This document shows positions 15,442 through 21,805 of a stretch of 32,934 bases of DNA, piece by piece. Both the position numbers and the translations under genes were made by a program. Numbering within the stretch: the stretch's first letter is position 1; the number at the start of each line of letters is the position of its first letter. A model generated the notes under the pieces. That model was not told the DNA's origin, ran no database searches, and saw nothing but the letters and a program-made list of their open reading frames with translations. Origin of the DNA: Candidatus Gastranaerophilales bacterium (GTDB lineage: Bacteria > Cyanobacteriota > Vampirovibrionia > Gastranaerophilales > Gastranaerophilaceae); contig CALUVP010000119.1 in NCBI GenBank assembly GCA_944324215.1, forward strand, positions 1-32,934, read 5' to 3'.

Positions 15442-15464
15442 CATCAGTAAAAGAGGTGAAAAAT

Positions 15465-15803
15465 ATGTTTAACGGTTTTTATCCAAGATATGAATTAGAA
15501 GCAAGAATTCAGCATACAAAGTTAGATAGTTGGGGAAGTATTCCTTCTGCTCGAATGAATAGGGTAGAAGAACCAGCAACAGCAGATTTCAAGAGTGTGA
15601 TGTCAGGTCTTGTGGAAAACCTTAATAATACAATGGAAGCTCCTGATAGTTTGCTCAAAGATGCCATGATGGGGTCTGAAAATGTTGATATACACGATGT
15701 TATGGTCGCAATGTCAAAAGCAGAAATCGCCGTTAACGTAGCAACTACTGCAACAGGTAAAGTCATACAAGCGTATGATAAAATAATGCAAATTCAAATT
15801 TAG
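15465..15803 (+). CDS. fliE: flagellar basal-body protein FliE
   Basis: FliE is the small export-gate and rod adaptor at the MS-ring/rod junction. The C-terminal half carries the family pattern (DIHDVMVAMSKAEIAVNVAT, then TGKVIQAYDKIMQIQI), matching the conserved VHDVMIAMQKA and LVEAYQEIMRMQ region of known FliE. The ATG at 15465 is chosen over the in-frame GTG at 15456, because AGAGGTG at 15453-15458 overlaps that GTG and is ideally spaced for the ATG. The product is 112 residues, close to the usual 100-110. It is the first gene behind the FliA-type promoter, and fliF follows after 51 bases. Placement of fliE directly before fliF is the common flagellar arrangement. Confidence 0.9.
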   Translation: MFNGFYPRYELEARIQHTKLDSWGSIPSARMNRVEEPATADFKSVMSGLVENLNNTMEAPDSLLKDAMMGSENVDIHDVMVAMSKAEIAVNVATTATGKVIQAYDKIMQIQI

Positions 15804-15805
15804 GC

Positions 15806-15834
15806 TTCTCATATCATATTGATATGTGTATAAT
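15806..15834 (+). promoter_or_regulatory. possible fliF promoter with palindrome in its spacer
   Basis: TTCTCA (15806-15811), 17 bases, TATAAT (15829-15834) resembles a sigma-70 promoter (4 of 6 and 6 of 6). Its spacer holds a perfect dyad, CATATCA-TAT-TGATATG (15810-15826), where a repressor could sit. Alternatively the dyad forms an RNA hairpin between fliE and fliF. Confidence 0.4.
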
Positions 15835-15854
15835 ATTATTGATAGGGCAGGAAT

Positions 15855-17519
15855 ATGGATTTTAAAAAATTATTGGAGAACAAAATTCTTTTAGCATCGA
15901 TAGTAGGCGGTGTTGTCTTGCTGTTGGTTGTTTTTATAATTTGTGGAACTATTGCTGCCTCAAAAAAGACTGATGATGCTGTTGATGTAAGTAAAGAACC
16001 TCTAAAAGAAGATGTAGATTTATTAACAACTGATAATTTAGGTAAAGCTTTAGAAATTCAGGCATTATTAGCAAGAAATAATATTGTAGCAGCTCGTGCA
16101 GTTGATGGTACAAAATCTGTTTTAAAGTTGAAAAAGGGTGATTGTACTCCTGGAATGAAGAAATGTACAACCGAACAGAGAGATAGAGCTATTATGGTTA
16201 TTGTTGAAAGTGGGCTTTATGATCAAAATGTAGGGTTGGAAATTTTTGACAAAGGTGATTTTACTTCGACTAAAGAGGATAAACGAATAAGGCTTGTTAG
16301 AGCAATGAACGGAGAATTGGCTCGTTTAATAAGAAGAATTGATGGTATCGAAAATGCTTCTGTGTTTATTTCTATACCTGAACAAACAATGTTTTCTTCC
16401 ATGCAAAAGCCTGTTACAGCAACTGTTCAATTACAAGTTGCAGTTGGGCAAACTCTTAATATGGGTACAATAAAGGCCGTTTCAAATCTACTTTTAGGAA
16501 GTGTTTCCGGTTTAAAGGCTGAAAATATTTCTATTACTGATACAAACGGCCACGTTTATAATAGTTTAATTGATGCTCAATCAGAAATGCTTGCAAGGCT
16601 GCAAGAAAATGACAAATATATGCAGGAGAAAGTTCAAGCTCAGTTGAATAGACTTATCGGACAAGGTAAGTATGTTGCGACCGTTAGTACTTTCTTGAAA
16701 CAAGCTCCTGTTGAAAAATTTACAATAGAATATGATCCGAATAAAAAAGCTTCTGTTACAGAACAGACATTTTCAGAAGGTTTGGGAGATCAAACTGTCG
16801 ATACTAATAAAAATACTAATGCTGTAAGCGTTTATTTACCTAACGGTTTACCTGCAGGAAGCTCTGATTCTTCTCAAAATAGAAGCTATTCAAGAACTGC
16901 AAGAGAAACACAGTATGGTGTAACAAAAGTTCAGACAAATGAATATATGTCACCTGGAACTTTAGAAGAAATTTCTATAGCAGTAACTTTGGAAAAGGAT
17001 GCGTTGCCTGTAGAGTTAACATTGGAAGAATTGAAGGAATTGGTTGCGCATGCAGCAAGTCCAAAAGCTGATCCGGAAAATGTAACAATTGCTTTTGCAG
17101 ATTCTCTTGATCCGTTTATGGCAGGTGATAAGAATGTTAAAGCTCCTATAAAGGCAGAACACGGAAATCCTTGGTGGTTAGCAATTGCACTTTTAGCTTT
17201 CGGTTTGTTCTTTGGACATAAAGCTCTTACTCAAAAAATTAACGCTGCTAAAGCTGCTCAGGAAGAGGAATTAAATCGACTAAGAGAAATGAATGAAGCT
17301 CAAGAAAAGCAAATAAAAGATTTAAGTATGAATGCTGCAGATTTAATCCAGAAACAATCTCAATTACAACAAGGTTTATTAGAACAACAAAACAGACCTG
17401 TTGCAATTCCAACTTCCGGTGCTGAAATTAGAGAAGCTTTAAGAGAATTAAAACGCGAATTTGATGGCGTTGACGATGCGGAAGCAGGTGAAAGGATTAG
17501 AAGTTGGATAGAAAATTAG
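15855..17519 (+). CDS. fliF: flagellar MS-ring protein FliF
   Basis: FliF forms the inner-membrane MS-ring on which the motor and export gate are built. Transmembrane helices lie at about 11-30 and 439-456, flanking the ring-building domains. The YscJ/FliF signature is clear at about 115-240 (GLEIFDKGDFTSTKEDKRIR, then GELARLIRRIDGIENASVFISIPEQ and VSGLKAENISITD). The C-terminal cytosolic tail ends ERIRSWIEN, matching the IRxW FliG-binding end of known FliF (E. coli ends IRQWMSNDHE). An unusual DCTPGMKKC stretch places C97 and C104 where homologues have a short loop. The cytosolic linker (about 460-515) is Gln/Glu-rich coiled coil. Length (554) is typical. Its end overlaps the next gene by 16 bases, but that gene is not fliG. 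Confidence 0.93.
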   Translation: MDFKKLLENKILLASIVGGVVLLLVVFIICGTIAASKKTDDAVDVSKEPLKEDVDLLTTDNLGKALEIQALLARNNIVAARAVDGTKSVLKLKKGDCTPGMKKCTTEQRDRAIMVIVESGLYDQNVGLEIFDKGDFTSTKEDKRIRLVRAMNGELARLIRRIDGIENASVFISIPEQTMFSSMQKPVTATVQLQVAVGQTLNMGTIKAVSNLLLGSVSGLKAENISITDTNGHVYNSLIDAQSEMLARLQENDKYMQEKVQAQLNRLIGQGKYVATVSTFLKQAPVEKFTIEYDPNKKASVTEQTFSEGLGDQTVDTNKNTNAVSVYLPNGLPAGSSDSSQNRSYSRTARETQYGVTKVQTNEYMSPGTLEEISIAVTLEKDALPVELTLEELKELVAHAASPKADPENVTIAFADSLDPFMAGDKNVKAPIKAEHGNPWWLAIALLAFGLFFGHKALTQKINAAKAAQEEELNRLREMNEAQEKQIKDLSMNAADLIQKQSQLQQGLLEQQNRPVAIPTSGAEIREALRELKREFDGVDDAEAGERIRSWIEN

Positions 17520-17821
17520 ATAAGGAAAGTCTTGACTTATTTCTTTATCTTGGTAGTGCTTTCTCAGAAATTGTTGATCCCCAAAAAGCAAATTTAATAT
17601 TACCTCGGATACGTGCGTTGCGTGAGGAGTTAAAATATAATTATGGGGTAGATTTGCCCCTTATTAAAGTAAGTGATGAAAAAAATATTCCCTGTAATGA
17701 AGTCGAATTTATAATAAGAAATAAGATCTCCAAATTTAAGGTAGAACTTAACGTTTCGGATGATATAAAAGTAGATTTTATTATATCAAAGTTAAGAGAT
17801 TTATTTCTTGAACAAATTTAG
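17504..17821 (+). CDS. stand-alone FlhA cytosolic-domain-like protein
   Basis: The 105 residues resemble only the first subdomain of the FlhA cytosolic region. LDLFLYLGSAFSEIVDP, LILPRIRALREELKYNYGVDLPLIKVSD and NEVEFIIRNKISKF follow the FlhA order LELEVGY-LIP-VD, LL-RIRSIRK-FA-E-G-PPV-IRDN and Y-I-MKG. The eight transmembrane helices and the remaining cytosolic subdomains of a real FlhA (about 690 residues) are absent. It starts inside the end of fliF (16-base overlap), so it is translationally coupled and probably stoichiometric with FliF. It could be a docking protein at the MS-ring or a remnant of a larger gene. Its stop overlaps the stop of aroA. The similarity is my own pattern reading; a profile search would settle it. 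Confidence 0.6.
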   Translation: MDRKLDKESLDLFLYLGSAFSEIVDPQKANLILPRIRALREELKYNYGVDLPLIKVSDEKNIPCNEVEFIIRNKISKFKVELNVSDDIKVDFIISKLRDLFLEQI

Positions 17822-19104
17822 TTTAAGATGCTAATTAAATTTTCAAACTCAGGGAATGAAATTTTTGTCCATTCAAATCCGTTAATTCCTATTTCGTTTT
17901 GGCAAATGAGTCCAGCTATGTAAAAACTCATGGCTAATCTGTGGTCATGATAGCATTCTAATTTTGCATTGCCCTTTAAAGATTTTTTACCGTGTACAAT
18001 AAACCCGTCAGGGGTTTCTTCAATATCAACGCCGATTTTTGAAAGTTCTTCAACTAAACATTTAATTCTATCGGATTCTTTGTTTCTTAAATCTTCTGCG
18101 TTTTTGACAACAGTATCTCCGTTAGCTTGTGAAGCTAAAACGGCGATTACAGGAAGCTCATCAATTAATCTTGGAATATCTGATCCTTCTATAATACAGC
18201 CCTTTAAAGAGTCATTGTACTCTACTCTTAAATCTGCGCAAAGTTCTCCAGAAACTTCTTTTTGATTAATTATGCTTACTCCCCCGCCCATACGGTCTAT
18301 TATATCTAAAATTCCCGAACGAGTTGGGTTAATTCCTACATTTTTGATGACAAAATCAGAATCTTTTACAATAAGTCCAGCCACAATAAAGAATGCTGCA
18401 GAAGAAATATCTCCAACGATATCAATATCTCTAGCTATTAGCTGAGAAGGTTTTACGGTAACTTTTGTTCCATCAACTTTTATGTTTGCCCCTAGATATT
18501 TAAAAAGTCTTTCTGTATGGTCTCTGGATACGTAAGGTTCTATGAATGTAGTTTCTCCTTCTGCATTCAATCCTGCAAGCAAAATGCAAGACTTAACCTG
18601 GGCGCTCGCAAGTTTTGAGGGGTGAGTTATTCCCTTCAGTGGTTGTCCCTTTATTGTCAAAGGTGCGTGTCCGTCAACAGAAGTTATATCAGCCCCCATA
18701 AGTTTTAGAGGTTCTATAACTCTCTTCATTGGACGTTTGGAAAGACTTTCATCTCCAATTAATGCGGAATTAAAATTTTGACCTGCTAAAATTCCTGATA
18801 CAAGTCGCATTGTAGTTCCTGAATTTCCGCAGTTGTATGTTGAAATATTAGGATCGGTTGGTTTAAGAGATCCATCTGATATTATTTTAAGAGTTTTATC
18901 ATCAAGGAAATGGATATTTACTCCTAATTGTTTAAATAAGTTCAAAGTAGAATGACAATCCGCTCCGCTAGAAAAATTTCTTACAACGCACTCCCCTTCT
19001 GCGATAGAAGAAAACATAACTGCTCTATGAGAGATTGATTTGTCCGACGGAATTGTAATTTCACCCTTTAGAGGTTTGTTTAACGCAGAAATTTTTTTTA
19101 GCAC
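17818..19104 (-). CDS. aroA: 3-phosphoshikimate 1-carboxyvinyltransferase (EPSP synthase)
   Basis: AroA joins phosphoenolpyruvate to shikimate 3-phosphate, the sixth step to chorismate. The catalytic K22 lies in SDKSISHRA; GNSGTTMR (93-100) and RPMKR (124-128) are the phosphoenolpyruvate loops; SAQVKS (167-172), RDHTER and DELP (315-318) complete the active site. The length of 428 is normal. Translation begins with GTG two bases after the kdsA stop, and the ribosome-binding site AGAGGT sits within the last codons of kdsA, so the pair is tightly coupled. Both enzymes use phosphoenolpyruvate. The stop overlaps that of the FlhA-like gene on the other strand. Confidence 0.95.
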   Translation of the reverse strand: MLKKISALNKPLKGEITIPSDKSISHRAVMFSSIAEGECVVRNFSSGADCHSTLNLFKQLGVNIHFLDDKTLKIISDGSLKPTDPNISTYNCGNSGTTMRLVSGILAGQNFNSALIGDESLSKRPMKRVIEPLKLMGADITSVDGHAPLTIKGQPLKGITHPSKLASAQVKSCILLAGLNAEGETTFIEPYVSRDHTERLFKYLGANIKVDGTKVTVKPSQLIARDIDIVGDISSAAFFIVAGLIVKDSDFVIKNVGINPTRSGILDIIDRMGGGVSIINQKEVSGELCADLRVEYNDSLKGCIIEGSDIPRLIDELPVIAVLASQANGDTVVKNAEDLRNKESDRIKCLVEELSKIGVDIEETPDGFIVHGKKSLKGNAKLECYHDHRLAMSFYIAGLICQNEIGINGFEWTKISFPEFENLISILN

Positions 19105-19106
19105 AC

Positions 19107-19919
19107 CTAACCTCTTATAACTTCAAAAATTTCTTTACACATTTTGAAAACCTTCTTAGCGTCGCTAAGAGCCAGCATATTAGGCCCGTCACAAAGAGCG
19201 CAGTCTGGGTTTGGATGAACTTCAAAGAATAATACATCAGCTCCGGCAGCCATAGCAGCGTTTGCTAAAGTTGGCACAAATCTTCTGTCTCCGCCTGTAG
19301 AATCTCCGTTAGAGCCTGGCATTTGAACGCTATGAGTAGCATCAAAAACGACCGGATATCCAAATTCTTTCATTACAGGAATGGCTCTAAAATCTACCAC
19401 AAGATTGTTGTATCCAAAAGATATTCCTCTATCTGTTAGCAAAATCCTCTTATTACCGCTATCTTCAACTTTTTTTACTAAAGATTTCATTTGTTGAGGA
19501 GCAAGAAACTGACCTTTTTTAATGTTAACGATTTTACCTGTTTTTGCAGCTGCAACGAGTAAATCTGTTTGGCGGCACAAAAATGCCGGAATTTGTAAAA
19601 TATCGGCCACTTCTGCTACAGGTGCAGCTTGTTCAGGAAGGTGGATATCTGTTACTATTGGTAAATCAAATTCTGATTTGATTTTAGAGAGCATTTCCAA
19701 GCCTTTTTCAAGCCCAGGTCCTCTATAAGAATTGATAGAAGAACGATTTGCCTTATCGAATGACGATTTAAAAACGTAATTTATATTTAATTCTTCACAA
19801 ACCTCTTTTAAACCCTCTGCAGTTTCTCTTAGAATGTCCATAGACTCTGCTGCACAAGGACCAGCCAAGATTGTTAATTTATCTTTTCCAATTTCAAAAT
19901 CTTTCAATTTTATACTCAT
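19107..19919 (-). CDS. kdsA: Kdo-8-phosphate synthase, metal-dependent type
   Basis: KdsA condenses arabinose 5-phosphate with phosphoenolpyruvate to make the backbone of Kdo, the inner-core sugar of lipopolysaccharide. LAGPCAAES near the N terminus places a cysteine (C22) at the metal position, as in the metal-dependent class of Aquifex aeolicus, rather than the asparagine of the E. coli metal-free class. Other signatures: [27 protein letters not shown] and FFEVHPNPD. The ATG at 19919 is chosen because TAGGAAT precedes it and it gives the usual length of about 270. A longer in-frame start upstream would overlap the activase gene by about 100 bases. It lies seven bases after that gene's stop. 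The matching phosphatase, kdsC, is at 26664. Confidence 0.95.
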   Translation of the reverse strand: MSIKLKDFEIGKDKLTILAGPCAAESMDILRETAEGLKEVCEELNINYVFKSSFDKANRSSINSYRGPGLEKGLEMLSKIKSEFDLPIVTDIHLPEQAAPVAEVADILQIPAFLCRQTDLLVAAAKTGKIVNIKKGQFLAPQQMKSLVKKVEDSGNKRILLTDRGISFGYNNLVVDFRAIPVMKEFGYPVVFDATHSVQMPGSNGDSTGGDRRFVPTLANAAMAAGADVLFFEVHPNPDCALCDGPNMLALSDAKKVFKMCKEIFEVIRG

Positions 19920-19926
19920 AAAATTC

Positions 19927-20931
19927 CTATCCGATATCCCATCTTCCGCAAGTACCGCCCCAACGAGCGATAATATTACCTTTAATATCACCGATTTTTT
20001 CAACGTGTCCGACTGGCTCTGCACCTTCTAAAATTGTGATAACTTCGCAGTTGTTCGAACATCCTGTGCACTGGCAAGTTACTGATTGGAAATTCATATT
20101 TCCGACTTCCCAACCCTTGAATTTTGTTTCAGCTTCTGTATATTGATGGTTTTCCATCGCAAGAAGCGCTGCACCTATTGCACCCATTGTTTGGTGGTTT
20201 TCAGGAACAACAATCTTTGTATTTAGAGCTTCTTCAAAAGCTTTAACCATACCGGAATTTGTAGCAACACCACCTTGGAAAGATATTGTAGGTAATAATT
20301 CTTTTCCAAGAGCCAAGTTTGAAAGATAATTTCTAACAAGTGCCTGACAAAGTCCGTATAATAAATCTTCTACAGGATAACCAAGCTGTTGTTTGTGTAT
20401 CAAGTCAGATTCTGCAAAAACTCCGCATCTTCCTGCTATTCTTGCAGGATTTTCTGAACGAAGGGCCGTTTCACCGAATTTCTCTATAGGAACATTTAAT
20501 CTTTGAGCCTGATGGTCAAGGAAGCTTCCTGTTCCTGCTGCACATACAGTATTCATCGCAAAATCTGTTACAATACCATCCCGAAGGATAATTATTTTAC
20601 TGTCTTGACCGCCTATTTCAAGAATAGTTTGAACTCCAGGGATATTTGTACTTGCAGCTACTGCGTGAGCTGTAATTTCGTTTTTAACAACATCTGCTCC
20701 AACAAGAGCTCCAGCAAGATTTCTTCCTGAACCGGTTGTTCCTACACCCTTTACTGAATATTCGCATAGTGCTTGTGACACAATATGTTTTAAACCTTGT
20801 TGCACTGCATCAACTGGCTTACCTGCTGTTTTTAGCATGTAAGAATCTATATACTTCCCTTTTTCATCAACTAAAGCTAATTTTGTAGTAACTGAGCCTA
20901 CATCAATACCCAAATAAACATCTAAACTCAT
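19927..20931 (-). CDS. HgdC/BadF-type acyl-CoA dehydratase activase (ATP-driven iron-sulfur protein)
   Basis: This is an ASKHA-fold ATPase of the BadF/BadG/HgdC family, whose members use ATP hydrolysis to inject an electron into 2-hydroxyacyl-CoA dehydratases or aryl-CoA reductases. The nucleotide motifs are [10 protein letters not shown] (8-17) and IGGQDSK (106-112). The two cysteines that bridge a [4Fe-4S] cluster in the HgdC dimer are present as C130 (NTVCAAGTG) and C169 ([10 protein letters not shown]). The C terminus adds a cysteine-rich unit C286-x-C288-xx-C291-xxx-C295 and C328, possibly a second cluster. No dehydratase subunit is in the window. GAAGGT precedes the ATG. It leads an operon with kdsA and aroA, an unexpected partnership for a radical-generating activase. 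Confidence 0.88.
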   Translation of the reverse strand: MSLDVYLGIDVGSVTTKLALVDEKGKYIDSYMLKTAGKPVDAVQQGLKHIVSQALCEYSVKGVGTTGSGRNLAGALVGADVVKNEITAHAVAASTNIPGVQTILEIGGQDSKIIILRDGIVTDFAMNTVCAAGTGSFLDHQAQRLNVPIEKFGETALRSENPARIAGRCGVFAESDLIHKQQLGYPVEDLLYGLCQALVRNYLSNLALGKELLPTISFQGGVATNSGMVKAFEEALNTKIVVPENHQTMGAIGAALLAMENHQYTEAETKFKGWEVGNMNFQSVTCQCTGCSNNCEVITILEGAEPVGHVEKIGDIKGNIIARWGGTCGRWDIG

Positions 20932-20965
20932 CTTTTACCTTCTTCCCTCTGTGTTTGATACGCTT

Positions 20966-20974
20966 ATTATAACA
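20966..20974 (-). promoter_or_regulatory. extended -10 promoter for the activase-kdsA-aroA operon
   Basis: On the minus strand the sequence reads TGTTATAAT, a perfect extended -10 element (TGnTATAAT). No good -35 is visible, as is common with extended -10 promoters. It lies about 35 bases before the activase start codon. Confidence 0.55.
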
Positions 20975-21182
20975 CAAAAATAATAAGTAATTGAAATATT
21001 GAGAGATAAATTATTATAAATTTTTGTAAAAAATAAGCAATTTATGTTTATCTAAAAGAGGATGCGGAAAAATCCAAAATTTGACAAATTTTTGAGATTT
21101 TTCAAATCCGACCTTAAATACACCTTTTGATACGAAAATTGTTAACTATGATTTAGATTTTAGTAAGTTTAAGTCAAATTAA
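20975..21182. other. AT-rich gap with no recognisable gene
   Basis: Together with the flanking elements this is the longest gene-free stretch (20932-21242). No open frame with a ribosome-binding site was found on either strand. A TTGACA at 21081-21086 has no matching -10. The left repeat of the DUF559 unit begins at its right end. Confidence 0.5.
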
Positions 21183-21226
21183 TTCGTTTCCTCCCTTTTG
21201 AGGGAGGATTAAGGTGGGTGCTTTTT
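21183..21226 (-). repeat. left palindromic repeat flanking the DUF559 gene
   Basis: An 8-bp stem (21189-21196 with 21201-21208; TCCTCCCT and AGGGAGGA) closes a TTTG loop. Over 44 bases it matches 35 bases of the reverse complement of the downstream 46-bp repeat, so the two face each other across the gene. Two of the differences are compensatory within the stem. The shared tail is GGTGGGTGCTTT or GATGGGTGCTTT. Confidence 0.8.
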
Positions 21227-21242
21227 GTGATAAAATTCTGGC

Positions 21243-21587
21243 ATGAATAATTTTGTTTTAAGAGCAAGAGAATTACGCAAAAATCCAACCAAGCAAGAAC
21301 GTATATTATGGAGTATTCTGAGAAAAAATCAATTCTATGGATTCAAATTTTTAAGACAATATCCAATAGAACCATATATTGTGGATTTTATTTGCAGGGA
21401 AAAGAAAATAATAATAGAAATAGATGGCGGACAGCATAATCAACCTGATGATATTGAGTATGATTTAGAGCGGACAAATTTTTTGAACTCCAGAGGGTAT
21501 AAAGTTATTAGATTTTGGAACAATGACATCGATAATAATATTGATGGAGTTTATAAAATTTTACAGCGTGAGTTCGGTATAATTTGA
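21243..21587 (+). CDS. DUF559 (Vsr-like, PD-(D/E)xK) endonuclease-domain protein
   Basis: The 114-residue product is a complete DUF559 domain. It starts with the basic helix RARELRKNPTKQERILW, continues FKFLRQYPIEPYIVDFICREKK and IIIEIDGGQH, then YDLERTNFLNSRGYKVIRFWNND. D48 and the E59-x-D61 pair are the likely metal-binding residues of a Vsr/PD-(D/E)xK nuclease. The in vivo role of this family is not established. No strong Shine-Dalgarno is visible; TGATAAAAT just upstream could be a -10 element giving a very short or absent leader. Palindromic repeats in opposite orientation sit directly on both sides, which suggests a small mobile or domesticated repeat-spreading unit. It has no partner methylase or toxin-antitoxin mate. 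Confidence 0.88.
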   Translation: MNNFVLRARELRKNPTKQERILWSILRKNQFYGFKFLRQYPIEPYIVDFICREKKIIIEIDGGQHNQPDDIEYDLERTNFLNSRGYKVIRFWNNDIDNNIDGVYKILQREFGII

Positions 21588-21589
21588 TT

Positions 21590-21770
21590 AGCACATATCT
21601 TAACCTTCCCTCACAAGGGAAGGAATAATTAAGAAAGCACCCATCCTAACCTTCCCTCACAAGGGAAGGAACGATAAAGAAAGCACCCATCCTAACCTTC
21701 CCTCACAAGGGAAGGAACGATAAAGAAAGCACCCATCCTAGCCTTCCCCCACAAGGGAAGAAATGTTACT
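21590..21770 (+). repeat. 46-bp tandem palindromic repeats, four copies
   Basis: Hairpin cores CCTTCCCT-CACA-AGGGAAGG begin at 21604, 21650, 21696 and 21742, exactly 46 bases apart. Linkers carry GAACGATAAAGAAAGCACCCATCCTAA in copies 2-3; copy 1 differs at its left end (ATATCTTAA) and in the linker after it (AATAATTAA). Copy 4 is decayed (CCTTCCCC with AGGGAAGA). The array fills the space between the DUF559 gene and the 3' end of pcrA. Confidence 0.93.
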
Positions 21771-21775
21771 CCCAC

Positions 21776-21801
21776 CCAGGATTTACCCCCAGGATTTACC
21801 C
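21776..21801 (+). repeat. 13-bp tandem repeat next to the pcrA stop
   Basis: CCAGGATTTACCC occurs twice in direct succession (21776-21788 and 21789-21801), followed by CCACC. It joins the 46-bp array to the pcrA stop codon and may be a worn fragment of the same repeat family. Confidence 0.7.
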
Positions 21802-21805
21802 CCAC

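Noticed and set aside
15456-15464. GTG start for fliE
   Set aside because: The GTG lies inside the ribosome-binding site AGAGGTG that serves the ATG at 15465.
17814-17842. Hairpin AAATTTA/TAAATTT between the FlhA-like gene and aroA as terminator
   Set aside because: All-AT stem with a 15-base loop inside coding sequence; expected by chance at this base composition.
19920-20024. Longer N terminus for kdsA
   Set aside because: It would add 35 unrelated residues overlapping the activase gene; the ATG at 19919 has a ribosome-binding site and gives the family length.
21081-21110. Promoter starting at TTGACA in the gene-free gap
   Set aside because: No acceptable -10 within 15-19 bases and no gene begins where it would lead.
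21590-21770. CRISPR array
   Set aside because: The 46-bp units are directly contiguous palindromes with no unique spacers, and no cas gene is nearby.
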